11,359 nucleotides of DNA from Actinomycetota bacterium (GTDB taxonomy: Bacteria; Actinomycetota; Rubrobacteria; Rubrobacterales; Rubrobacteraceae), in the NCBI GenBank assembly GCA_020200675.1, contig JAIVIG010000343.1, positions 1 through 11,359 of the forward strand. The letters are read 5' to 3'. Shown here one piece after another: positions 1-5,412 of this stretch. The notes beneath the pieces are model-generated. The model searched no databases. It saw only the letters and a program-made list of their open reading frames with translations, and was not told the origin of the DNA. A program made the position numbers and the translations under genes. How positions within the stretch are numbered: position 1 is the stretch's first letter; each line of letters begins with the position of its first letter.

Positions 1-477
1 GACCAGCTCGACCGCATCGAGGAGTTGGGGGTAGCGGTGTCCTTCTTTGCTCCTCACGTCTGGTACTGGGGGGACAGGCACCGGGATATATTTCTCGGTC
101 CCGAGCGGGCCGCTCGCATAGATCCCCTCGCCTCGGCCCTGCGCAGGGGGATCCGGTTCGGGCTGCACAACGACAGTCCTGTGACCCCCATAAGCCCACT
201 GCTCTCAATCGGCACCGCCGTAAGCCGCTGGACCAGCGGCGGGCAGGTCCTGGGGGCAGAGCAGGCGATCCCGGTGGACCGGGCTTTGCGGTCCATGACG
301 CTGGACAGCGCCTACCTCGCCTTCGAAGAGGGACTGAAGGGGACCCTGACGGAAGGCCAGCTGGGAGACGTCGTGGTTCTCGAAGCCGACCCAAACGAGG
401 TAGCCCCGCGAGAGATCAAAGACATCCCCGTGGCCGCAACCATCGTCGGCGGCAAGGTGGCGTACAGCGCTGGATAA
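1..477 (+). CDS. YtcJ-like amidohydrolase family 3 protein, C-terminal part
   Basis: This is the last ~158 codons of a metal-dependent hydrolase; the frame is open to the window's left edge, so the gene starts upstream. What is seen: an early His in a PHVWYWGD stretch (His codon 55-57), then HNDSPVTP with its Asp at 172-174, then a typical C-terminal run of PVDRALRSMT, a GTLTEGQLGDVVVLEADP segment and a final VAATIVGGKVAY strand. In the Amidohydrolase_3 (YtcJ/AepA) family, the [H/S]xDxPVxP Asp is the catalytic metal-site Asp, and the 'G.L..G..AD.VVL..DP' segment returns the chain to the small beta domain. The full family length is about 530-570 residues, so roughly 70% is missing. The substrate cannot be read from this part; family members act on amide or cyclic C-N bonds. 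The gene ends with tandem stops (TAA TAG). Confidence 0.85.
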   Translation, partial: DQLDRIEELGVAVSFFAPHVWYWGDRHRDIFLGPERAARIDPLASALRRGIRFGLHNDSPVTPISPLLSIGTAVSRWTSGGQVLGAEQAIPVDRALRSMTLDSAYLAFEEGLKGTLTEGQLGDVVVLEADPNEVAPREIKDIPVAATIVGGKVAYSAG

Positions 478-951
478 TAGCACCACTTCCGTAGTCGGCA
501 GAGTTCTCGATCGGTAAGGCCGGGGCGGATACGTTCTCCACTTGACCTTCACCCGGGCGCTGCTCGCGAAGGTCGAGGGAGCATCACAGGTGACACTGGG
601 CAGACCCCGACGCAATGTGGGCGATCCAGAGCCCGCATAGCTGGCGGAAGATATGCTCGGAGGACCTGCGCACGATACAGATCGGGGGGTGGGAGCGGCA
701 CTCGCCGCCGGTACAATTTCCTTTGCAGGCGGTCAACGGAGGCTATTAGGGACCCACGTGAGATACAGTTCGCCAAAGAATGGGCAGAGCGTACGGTCAA
801 TGTTCAGCGCTACGAGAAGAGGCCTCGCGGTGGTCCCTTTGCACCGCTTGAGGAGCCCGAGCTTTTTGCTGGCAAGCTACGTGAATTCTTCGCGGATTAC
901 GGGTGAGCCGGGTTATCAGGCTGTTGAGTCGAGCTATAGTCGGGAAAAGTA
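478..951. other. Gene-poor spacer with decayed coding remnants
   Basis: No intact gene is supported here. The only recognisable content is the epoxide hydrolase C-terminal relic at about 751-906 (listed separately). Short open stretches at 527-634 and 615-749 (44 codons from ATG) lack a ribosome binding site and resemble nothing I recognise; they may be scrambled pieces of the same decayed gene or chance. No tRNA, terminator with a T-run, or insertion-sequence end was seen. Confidence 0.5.
751..906 (+). pseudogene. Relic C-terminus of an epoxide hydrolase (alpha/beta hydrolase)
   Basis: Reading frame 1 from 751 to the TGA at 904-906 gives about 51 residues ending KLREFFADYG. It includes the segments FAKEWAERTVNVQRYEK and PRGGPFAPLEEPELFAGK. 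Known family pattern: bacterial epoxide hydrolases of the microsomal (EphB/EHN-domain) type end with an 'EWAER.YN.....MPRGGHFAALEEPELLAEDIRAFFR' style tail, in which the His of GGHF is the catalytic base. Here that codon (835-837) is CCC, Pro. About 330 residues that should precede this tail are absent: upstream sequence in this frame is not hydrolase-like and has no credible start. I infer a decayed gene of which only the tail remains. The match is from memory of the family, so the exact family assignment is less certain than the decay. Confidence 0.65.
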
Positions 952-2046
952 GTGACAGACACTGATATTGTCCGGCAACGACTGTTCAACCAGCGCATCG
1001 ACGGTGAGAAATTCGAGAAGCCCGAAGAGGTGGCGAGATGGCTAGGCGCTATTCAGGCACAGGATTATCTGCAGTCGTTGTGGGCGATCGGCCTGCGCTT
1101 GCGATCCGCGAACTTGGCGGATATCGAGCGAGCCATAGCTGACGGAAAGATAGTCCGGACCTGGCCGATGCGTGGCACGATCCATTTTGTGCCATCAGAA
1201 GATGCCAAGTGGATGCTGAAGCTTTCGGCGTCACGCATGATCGCTAAGGATGGGCGAAGGCTGGAGCAACTGGGACTCGATGCTGAAATCATGGAGAGTT
1301 GTAAGGAGCTCTTCTATGACGCGCTGAGAGGTAACAAACGATTATCTCGTCCAGACATGATGAAACTGCTGGAGGACACGGGTATCAGCACCAAGAACCA
1401 ACGCAGTTATCATATCCTGTGGTACATATCTCAGACTGGGCTGATCTGCCTGGGTCCGATGCAAGACAAACAGCAGACATTCGTGCTGTTGGACGAGTGG
1501 GTGCCCAACTCTAGAGCGTTATCCCGAGAGGAATCACTCGCCGAGCTCGCCGGACGTTATTTTGCCAGCCATGGGCCAGCAACCGTCCACGACTTCGCTC
1601 GGTGGGCGGGGTTGACGGTCACCGATGCCAGATCAGGACTCGAGACAGCAATATCAGGGCTTGTTTCAGCAAAGATGAACGGCAAAGAGTACTGGATGAC
1701 GAGAGACTCCCCAGGCTATTTCGCGCACGACGAATCGAGCGTCCACCTACTTCCAGGTTTTGATGAATATCTGCTTGGCTACAAAGACCGCGGCGCCGTG
1801 CTTGCCGTAGAACATGCACCTAAAATTGTCCCAGGCAAAAACGGCATATTTCTACCGACAATCGTCGTTGCTGGCCAAGTCGTCGGCACCTGGAAACGGA
1901 GACTCAAGAAGAACTCTATCGACATAACGCTTAGCCCCTTCGCACAACTCGGTGATTCGGAAGAGAGAGTTGTCGAGGCGGCCAAGCGTTACAGCGACTT
2001 TGTTGGATTGCCGTTGTCATCAGCAGAAATAAAGGCGAGCAATTAA
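952..2046 (+). CDS. AlkZ-like winged-helix DNA glycosylase family protein (HTH_42)
   Basis: This 364-residue protein has the marks of the winged-helix HTH_42 family (PF06224): the opening DIVRQRLFNQRI, AIQAQDY (residues 33-39), TWPMRGTIHFVP (70-81), LLPGFDEYLLGYKDR (266-280) and VVGTWKRRLKK (310-320). Established knowledge: the family contains AlkZ, a glycosylase that unhooks azinomycin B crosslinks in Streptomyces, and YcaQ. AlkZ-type members carry a catalytic Q-x-Q, YcaQ-type Q-x-D. Here Q35-A36-Q37 is present, so I place it with the AlkZ-like branch; glycosylase activity and the lesion it acts on are inference. The GTG start at 952 is chosen because it places the conserved N-terminus exactly; the ribosome site (GGGAAAAG) is weak. 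Length is normal. GC is clearly lower than in neighbours (28 of 60 bases in 1381-1440, against 42 of 60 in 9901-9960), suggesting transfer. It stands alone, 45 bp after a gene relic and convergent with the aminotransferase. Confidence 0.8.
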   Translation: MTDTDIVRQRLFNQRIDGEKFEKPEEVARWLGAIQAQDYLQSLWAIGLRLRSANLADIERAIADGKIVRTWPMRGTIHFVPSEDAKWMLKLSASRMIAKDGRRLEQLGLDAEIMESCKELFYDALRGNKRLSRPDMMKLLEDTGISTKNQRSYHILWYISQTGLICLGPMQDKQQTFVLLDEWVPNSRALSREESLAELAGRYFASHGPATVHDFARWAGLTVTDARSGLETAISGLVSAKMNGKEYWMTRDSPGYFAHDESSVHLLPGFDEYLLGYKDRGAVLAVEHAPKIVPGKNGIFLPTIVVAGQVVGTWKRRLKKNSIDITLSPFAQLGDSEERVVEAAKRYSDFVGLPLSSAEIKASN

Positions 2047-2120
2047 GCGCTCTGAAACATCCCGACAATCGATGGGACCCTCTGAAGTTCCGGCCAAACC
2101 AAAGCGAAGGAAGGCTTACC

Positions 2121-2135
2121 CGACAACGCTTGTCG
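2121..2135. repeat. Small perfect inverted repeat between convergent genes
   Basis: CGACAA-CGC-TTGTCG forms a 6-bp stem with a 3-nt loop in the 159-bp gap between the stops of the HTH_42 gene and the aminotransferase. Its position suits a shared terminator, but neither side has a T-run, so that role is only possible. Confidence 0.3.
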
Positions 2136-2205
2136 CGCTATGGGTCACAGACATTGTGGCAGGGTTTCATACCGGGAATGGCACGATGAGCGGGCTGTTT
2201 TGCCG

Positions 2206-3606
2206 TTACTCCAGGCGGTCGTCGCCGCCGCGTTCGGGGGTTACGCGGGCGGGACTTTCGTCTTCCCGGGCGGCGTCGAGGGCGCGGGACAGGCCCGCCA
2301 CGAGCGCGTCGGTTTGCTCGCGCGTGATGACGAACGCCGGGGAGAGGTGGACGGCGGTGCCGAGAAGGGAGCGCGTCAGGATGCCCTCCTCGCGCATGTT
2401 GGAGATCACCTCCTCGACGAGGCCTGGCCGCGCTTCGAGCTCTTCTTGCGAGATCTCCACGGCCCCCAGCAAGCCCGCCGTGCGCACCTCCTGTACGAGG
2501 GGATGGCCGGCCAGCGAGGAGATGCTCTCGACCCACTCCGGTTCGAAGGCCGCCACCCGGGAGACGAGATCCTCGCCCTCGAGGACGTCGAGGTTGGCGA
2601 GCGCCGCCGCGCAGGCGGCTGCGTGCCCCGAGTAGGTGTAGCCGTGCTTGAAGGCTACGCCTTCCCCCGACCAGAAAGGCTCTTGCACCCGCGGACCCAC
2701 GATGACCCCGCCCAGAGGTAGATATCCCGAAGTGACGCCCTTGGCGAAGACCAGCAGGTCCGGCACGAAACCGTAACGCTCGCACCCGAACCATCGGCCC
2801 AGGCGCCCGAAACCGGTGACGACCTCGTCGGCGATCAGGAGCACGTCGTTCTCCCGGCAGAGCTCCGCCACCCCGGTCCAGTAGTCGTCCGGCGGGGGGT
2901 AGACTCCTCCGGCCCCTATGACCGGCTCGCCTATAAAAGCGGCGACGTTCTCCGGCCCCAGGCGTTCGAGCTCGTCGGCCAGCGCCTCGACCGAGTCGTA
3001 GGGGACCCGGGCGACGTTCGGCACCAGTTGTCCGTAGCCCTCCGCGTTGGCCGAGATCCCGGCTAGGCTGGTGCCGAACGCGTCCATGCCGTGGTACGCG
3101 AAATCCCGACCGATGATGATCTGCTTCTCCGGCTTGCCCACCTCGTTCCAGTAGCGCCGGACCATCTTCGCCGCCGTGTCTACGGCGTCCGAGCCGTTGC
3201 AGGTGAGAAAGACCTTGCCGTCGTCCAGCGGCGACAGGCGCGAGACGCGCTCGCAGAGCTCCAGGGCCGGCTCGTTAGCGTACAGCCCGAAGGTCGAGTA
3301 GGCCGGCAACTCCCTCATCTGCCGCTCGACGGCCTCCGCTATAGCCTCTCTTCCATAGCCCGCGTTGCAGTACCAGAGGCCGGCGGTCGCGTCCAGATAC
3401 CACCGGCCGTCACGGTCTTGAACCTCGCACCCGACGCCCCGGACGATCACCACCTCGTCCTCGCTGGTCACGTTGGCCATGTTGGCGAAGCCGTGCCAGA
3501 AAGAGCCGCGGTTCGAAGTCCCCTTACCGTCCTCGTGCGTGCCACTCGGGGTCGCGTCTCTCCGGCCGGTCGCCCCACGTTCGTTCGTTCGACCCAATCT
3601 CCTCAC
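2206..3606 (-). CDS. Class III PLP-dependent aminotransferase (omega-transaminase type)
   Basis: This 466-residue enzyme would move an amino group between an amine or omega-amino acid and a keto acid such as pyruvate, using pyridoxal phosphate in the cytoplasm. Motifs seen: SFWHGFANM (35-43), DATAGLWYCNAGYG (72-85), NGSDAVDTAAKMVRRYW (137-153, cofactor phosphate region), YHG (171-173), IADEVVTGFGR with the cofactor-ring Asp260 (258-268), FAKGVTSGYLPLGG with the Schiff-base Lys289 (287-300), and HGYTYSGHAAACAAALANLD (321-340). This set matches class III enzymes near the beta-alanine/putrescine/taurine-pyruvate group; the substrate cannot be fixed. An in-frame TAA lies four codons above the GTG at 3606 and the conserved domain begins by residue 35, so only GTG 3606 or TTG 3597 can be the start. 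GTG has AAGGA at good spacing. The first ~33 residues are polar and not family-like. It is monocistronic here. Confidence 0.92.
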   Translation of the reverse strand: MRRLGRTNERGATGRRDATPSGTHEDGKGTSNRGSFWHGFANMANVTSEDEVVIVRGVGCEVQDRDGRWYLDATAGLWYCNAGYGREAIAEAVERQMRELPAYSTFGLYANEPALELCERVSRLSPLDDGKVFLTCNGSDAVDTAAKMVRRYWNEVGKPEKQIIIGRDFAYHGMDAFGTSLAGISANAEGYGQLVPNVARVPYDSVEALADELERLGPENVAAFIGEPVIGAGGVYPPPDDYWTGVAELCRENDVLLIADEVVTGFGRLGRWFGCERYGFVPDLLVFAKGVTSGYLPLGGVIVGPRVQEPFWSGEGVAFKHGYTYSGHAAACAAALANLDVLEGEDLVSRVAAFEPEWVESISSLAGHPLVQEVRTAGLLGAVEISQEELEARPGLVEEVISNMREEGILTRSLLGTAVHLSPAFVITREQTDALVAGLSRALDAAREDESPARVTPERGGDDRLE

Positions 3607-3778
3607 CCTGCTTCCTTATACGCCCCGCTACTCGAAGGCCGCGAGCGAAGCCCACAACCCCGAAGCGATGCTCTTGCCACCGTGCCCGGATTTGGATCCG
3701 CCGTCGCGGCTCGCTCTCACGCGTCGGCGATCCTGCTCTCCTTCGGTGTGTCCTCGTGGACACGGAGGTCCGCCAACT

Positions 3779-3796
3779 GCAGCGTACATACGCTGC
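3779..3796. promoter_or_regulatory. Perfect 18-bp palindrome, candidate operator
   Basis: GCAGCGTA-CA-TACGCTGC has two perfect 8-bp arms around a 2-bp centre. It lies about 50 bp downstream of the candidate promoter and about 175 bp before the aminotransferase start. Such symmetry is typical of dimeric repressor sites (GntR, TetR and similar), where a downstream site can block transcription. No regulator gene sits nearby, so the binding protein is unknown. As RNA it would be a poor hairpin because the loop is only 2 nt, which favours a DNA site. Confidence 0.4.
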
Positions 3797-3849
3797 TACC
3801 TTCGGTCAAACGGGCGTGTACCGTCGTTGCCGAATCTCGATCGATGGTC

Positions 3850-3878
3850 CTTATCGTCGCCTCGGGACAGACTGTCAA
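3850..3878 (-). promoter_or_regulatory. Candidate sigmaA promoter for the aminotransferase
   Basis: On the minus strand TTGACA (3878-3873) is followed by 17 nt and then GATAAG (3855-3850). The -35 is a perfect consensus match and the -10 matches 4 of 6 of TATAAT. It points at the aminotransferase, with an expected start near 3843. No other promoter on this strand looks as good in the 388-bp gap. Confidence 0.45.
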
Positions 3879-3994
3879 GCGGCTTATGGAGTACGGTGAC
3901 TGGAGGACGAGGAAGGCGGCTCAGGCGGCGCCACGCCCGAGCTCCATCGTCATCGCGCATCCCGGAGATGCGTTTCTTGACAGGCTGCCCGGAA

Positions 3995-4084
3995 TCATCC
4001 CTTTCTCTCTAGAACGAGCAAGGCCAAGGCTGCCAGCAGCGACAGGGCTAGATATAGGAACGCCGTTAGCACCAGCTTGCTCAC
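3995..4084 (-). pseudogene. 29-codon relic of the lipoprotein signal peptide
   Basis: From GTG at 4084 to TGA at 3995 the frame reads MSKLVLTAFLYLALSLLA then ALALLVLERKG. Its first ~24 residues match the signal peptide of the lipoprotein at 5413-7164 (MGKLALRVFLSLALSLLA then ALALLVGC). At the DNA level 4014-4051 and 7094-7131 differ at one of 38 bases. Similarity ends right before the lipobox Gly-Cys, then a stop follows. It lies 54 bp after the LPSTG gene, as the intact lipoprotein gene lies 38 bp after its LPSTG partner, so I read it as the truncated end of a duplication. A purine-rich GGGGAAGAAGA stands before the GTG, so the 29-residue single-span membrane peptide could still be made; whether it has a use is open. 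Confidence 0.7.
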
Positions 4085-4594
4085 GGATCTTCTTCCCCGG
4101 TACCAGACCAGGCCTTCCGCACGCGCAGCTCCGATGACCTACCGGAAGAGCCTGCGGGTCGCGAGCGCACCGACGACGAGCAGGGAGCCCAGCCCCGCGA
4201 GCGCCGCAACGCCAGTAGGGATGCCGCCGGTGCTCGGCAGCCGCGCTTTCTTCTTGCCGGCTGCCGCTTTCTCCTCGGCCATCTCCTTGATCGTCTTCTT
4301 CCCGATTCCGGCCTTGACTCTCGCGGCTTTCTCCTCAGCCTGGGCTTTGGCCGCAGCTTCAATAGCGGCCTCCTCCTCGGACGTCCGTTTAGGGGGCTCG
4401 ACGGGCGTAAAGCCCTTCTCCAGACAAAGTTCGCGGTACTCGGGCGGCGGGTGGTCGCAGCTGGCGAAGACGTCGGGCGGGTCCACGACGATAGAGTTTC
4501 CTTTGTCCGGTTGCGCCAGGACTGGCGGCGCGGAGACCAGGGCCCCTATAAGCAACGCCAGCATCGCCGCCAGCAGCATCGAACTCCTCTTCAC
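4014..4594 (-). repeat. Duplicated segment, copy 1 (LPSTG gene plus lipoprotein start)
   Basis: This segment is homologous to 7094-7649. From 4139 to 4532 the two align at a constant offset of 3064 with no gaps. 4403-4532 and 7467-7596 differ at a single base in 130 (4463 G against 7527 A), while the parts encoding the linker, the TM segment and especially the signal peptide differ more. Homology runs on through the intergenic gap into the lipoprotein signal-peptide codons and stops near 4014. Confidence 0.85.
4139..4594 (-). CDS. Small LPSTG cell-wall-anchored two-cysteine protein, copy 1
   Basis: This 151-residue protein is built for export and wall attachment. Signal peptide: residues 1-27 (basic MKRSS, hydrophobic core, likely cleavage after PPVLA before QPDKG). 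Mini-domain: about 28-65 with Cys46 and Cys57 in ASCDHPPPEYRELCLEKG, able to form a disulfide outside the cell. Linker: about 70-117, rich in Ala, Glu and Lys, likely one long helix or coiled coil. Tail: LPSTGG (119-124), hydrophobic span to about 144, and RRLFR at the end, the classic sortase signal. The GTG start at 4594 has GGGAG upstream. The gene lies 68 bp after the LPVTG gene with no separate promoter seen, so it is probably cotranscribed with it. Mature residues differ from copy 2 at about 11 of 124 positions. The family function is unknown to me; wall anchoring assumes a sortase elsewhere. Confidence 0.8.
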   Translation of the reverse strand: MKRSSMLLAAMLALLIGALVSAPPVLAQPDKGNSIVVDPPDVFASCDHPPPEYRELCLEKGFTPVEPPKRTSEEEAAIEAAAKAQAEEKAARVKAGIGKKTIKEMAEEKAAAGKKKARLPSTGGIPTGVAALAGLGSLLVVGALATRRLFR

Positions 4595-4608
4595 GACGTT
4601 TTCTCCCT

Positions 4609-4626
4609 CTGTCTCGACGGAGACAG
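4609..4626 (-). other. Intercistronic hairpin before the LPSTG copy 1 gene
   Basis: CTGTCTC-GACG-GAGACAG gives a perfect 7-bp stem with a 4-nt loop, located in the 68-bp gap between the LPVTG and LPSTG genes. On the minus-strand RNA the stem ends directly before the GGGAG ribosome site of the downstream gene. There is no U-run after it, so it is more likely an RNA processing, stability or translation-control element than a terminator. Confidence 0.4.
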
Positions 4627-4662
4627 CAGAATCTACTTCGTCTTTGGATGGTACCGTCGCCG

Positions 4663-5139
4663 CTAGCGGACCATCTTTCGGACGAGCAGGCCGCTGCCGA
4701 GCATGAGCGCCCCGGCGCCCAGCGCAACCAGCGGCGAAACGCCGCCCGTCACGGGAAGCTGCTTGGCTTTGTTGTCGACCCGAGGTCGAGCGGGAGCAGC
4801 TTGGGCCTGCTCACCGCTACCGTCGCTACCACCTGACGAGGGCGTAGGGGCGTTCTGCCGGTCTACTTCCGCCGACTCGTCGAAGGGGGGCACTACGCCT
4901 CTCTCCGTACAAAGCTGCACGTACCCTTGGGCCTCCTCGAAATCGCGTTGCTCATTCCGAGTGTCTGGCGGATCGTTCTGGAACCGCTCGAAGGCGTCGA
5001 AGAACACCGCGCAGTCGAGGACGATGTCGCCTTCGACGAGAACGCTGCCACCCTCGAGTTCTTCTTGCGTCAGGGCTGGGACGGGGACCATCAGCAACAT
5101 CGCCAACACTACCAGCGTAGTCGCCAACTTCTTCGGCAT
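4663..5139 (-). CDS. Small LPVTG cell-wall-anchored two-cysteine protein
   Basis: This 158-residue protein has the same plan as the two LPSTG proteins but is a distant relative. Signal peptide: about 1-24 (MPKK, then a hydrophobic core ending PVPALT). Mini-domain: about 25-86 with Cys43 (VLDCAVF) and Cys77 in YVQLCTERGVVPP, which lines up with YRELCLEKGFTPV of the LPSTG proteins. Linker: 87-127, rich in Ser, Gly, Gln, Ala and Pro and likely disordered, unlike the charged helix of the others. Tail: LPVTGG (128-133), hydrophobic span 136-153, end RKMVR. The ATG start at 5139 has a strong AGGAGG 6 nt away. It is the first gene of a unit driven by the shared promoter element at 5211-5251, followed by the LPSTG copy 1 gene. 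A surface protein anchored by sortase is well supported; its role is not known. Confidence 0.8.
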   Translation of the reverse strand: MPKKLATTLVVLAMLLMVPVPALTQEELEGGSVLVEGDIVLDCAVFFDAFERFQNDPPDTRNEQRDFEEAQGYVQLCTERGVVPPFDESAEVDRQNAPTPSSGGSDGSGEQAQAAPARPRVDNKAKQLPVTGGVSPLVALGAGALMLGSGLLVRKMVR

Positions 5140-5210
5140 TCGAATCCTCCTCTCTCGTTAAAGCTAACCGGCGGCATCGGGTGCATCTTCTCACTATGCT
5201 TATCGTGCCA

Positions 5211-5251
5211 CATCCTACTAACGGAGGGTTTCGGACGGCCTAAAGTATGAT
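5211..5251 (-). promoter_or_regulatory. Shared promoter element, LPVTG unit copy
   Basis: Read on the minus strand, a 41-nt block begins ATCATACTTT and ends GTAGGATG, with 23 nt between. The same two ends at the same distance occur at 7759-7719 upstream of the other LPxTG unit; by my count 30 of 41 bases agree. TAGGAT (5217-5212) is a good actinobacterial -10 hexamer, giving a transcript start near 5205 and a leader of about 65 nt to the ATG at 5139. No sigmaA-like -35 is present at 17 nt, so ATCATACTTT may be an activator site or the -35 of an alternative sigma factor. Confidence 0.6.
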
Positions 5252-5311
5252 CCTGGTCTCACGACGAACCAATGCAGGACACCCATCTCAATCTTGACAA
5301 CACCTCGTCAC

Positions 5312-5351
5312 CGGCGAACTGCCGATGCCCAGAATTGCCGGAAGTTCGCCG
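5312..5351 (-). terminator. Possible weak terminator after the lipoprotein gene
   Basis: CGGCGAACT (5312-5320) and AGTTCGCCG (5343-5351) form a perfect 9-bp stem with a 22-nt loop, located between the lipoprotein stop at 5413 and the next unit's promoter. The position is right for ending the upstream transcript. The loop is long and no U-run follows on the minus strand, so intrinsic termination is doubtful. Confidence 0.3.
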
Positions 5352-5412
5352 CGGTCTTTACGCCTCAACCCCGTCCAAAGGGCCGGGATGGCACAGGAGA
5401 ACGCCGACTGCG

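Larger units (their letters stand above)
3607..3994 (-). other. 388-bp upstream region of the aminotransferase, no gene
   Basis: No coding sequence is supported on either strand. Read on the minus strand, it contains in order a sigmaA-like promoter (3878-3850), an 18-bp palindrome (3796-3779), a stable hairpin GTGTCC-ACGA-GGACAC (3763-3748) followed by ACCGAAGGAG, and finally the ribosome binding site AAGGA just before the GTG at 3606. If that promoter is used, the leader is about 235 nt, long enough to hold regulatory RNA. Two copies of CCGAAGG about 60 nt apart recall a piece of the glycine riboswitch core, but the rest of that aptamer is not recognisable. Confidence 0.45.

Noticed and set aside
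615..749. A 44-codon frame starting with ATG
   Set aside because: The translation is Trp- and Ile-rich and looks somewhat protein-like, but there is no ribosome site and no family match I can name. It may be debris of a decayed gene.
653..952. A 99-codon plus-strand frame ending at the HTH_42 start
   Set aside because: The overlapping frame 1 gives a recognisable epoxide hydrolase tail; this frame gives nothing recognisable and lacks a ribosome site.
2206..2735. Open frames on the plus strand opposite the aminotransferase 3' end
   Set aside because: They are Arg/Ser/Pro-rich shadows of the aminotransferase codons without motifs or ribosome sites.
3736..3807. Glycine riboswitch
   Set aside because: Only the CCGAAGG pieces agree. 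The GGAGAG 5' core and the CTCTCAGG-type 3' part are missing, so I list it only as a check to run.
3091..4137. A 348-codon open frame on the plus strand
   Set aside because: The first half is antisense to the aminotransferase and the rest runs through the control region. It has no domain features and conflicts with the well-supported minus-strand genes.
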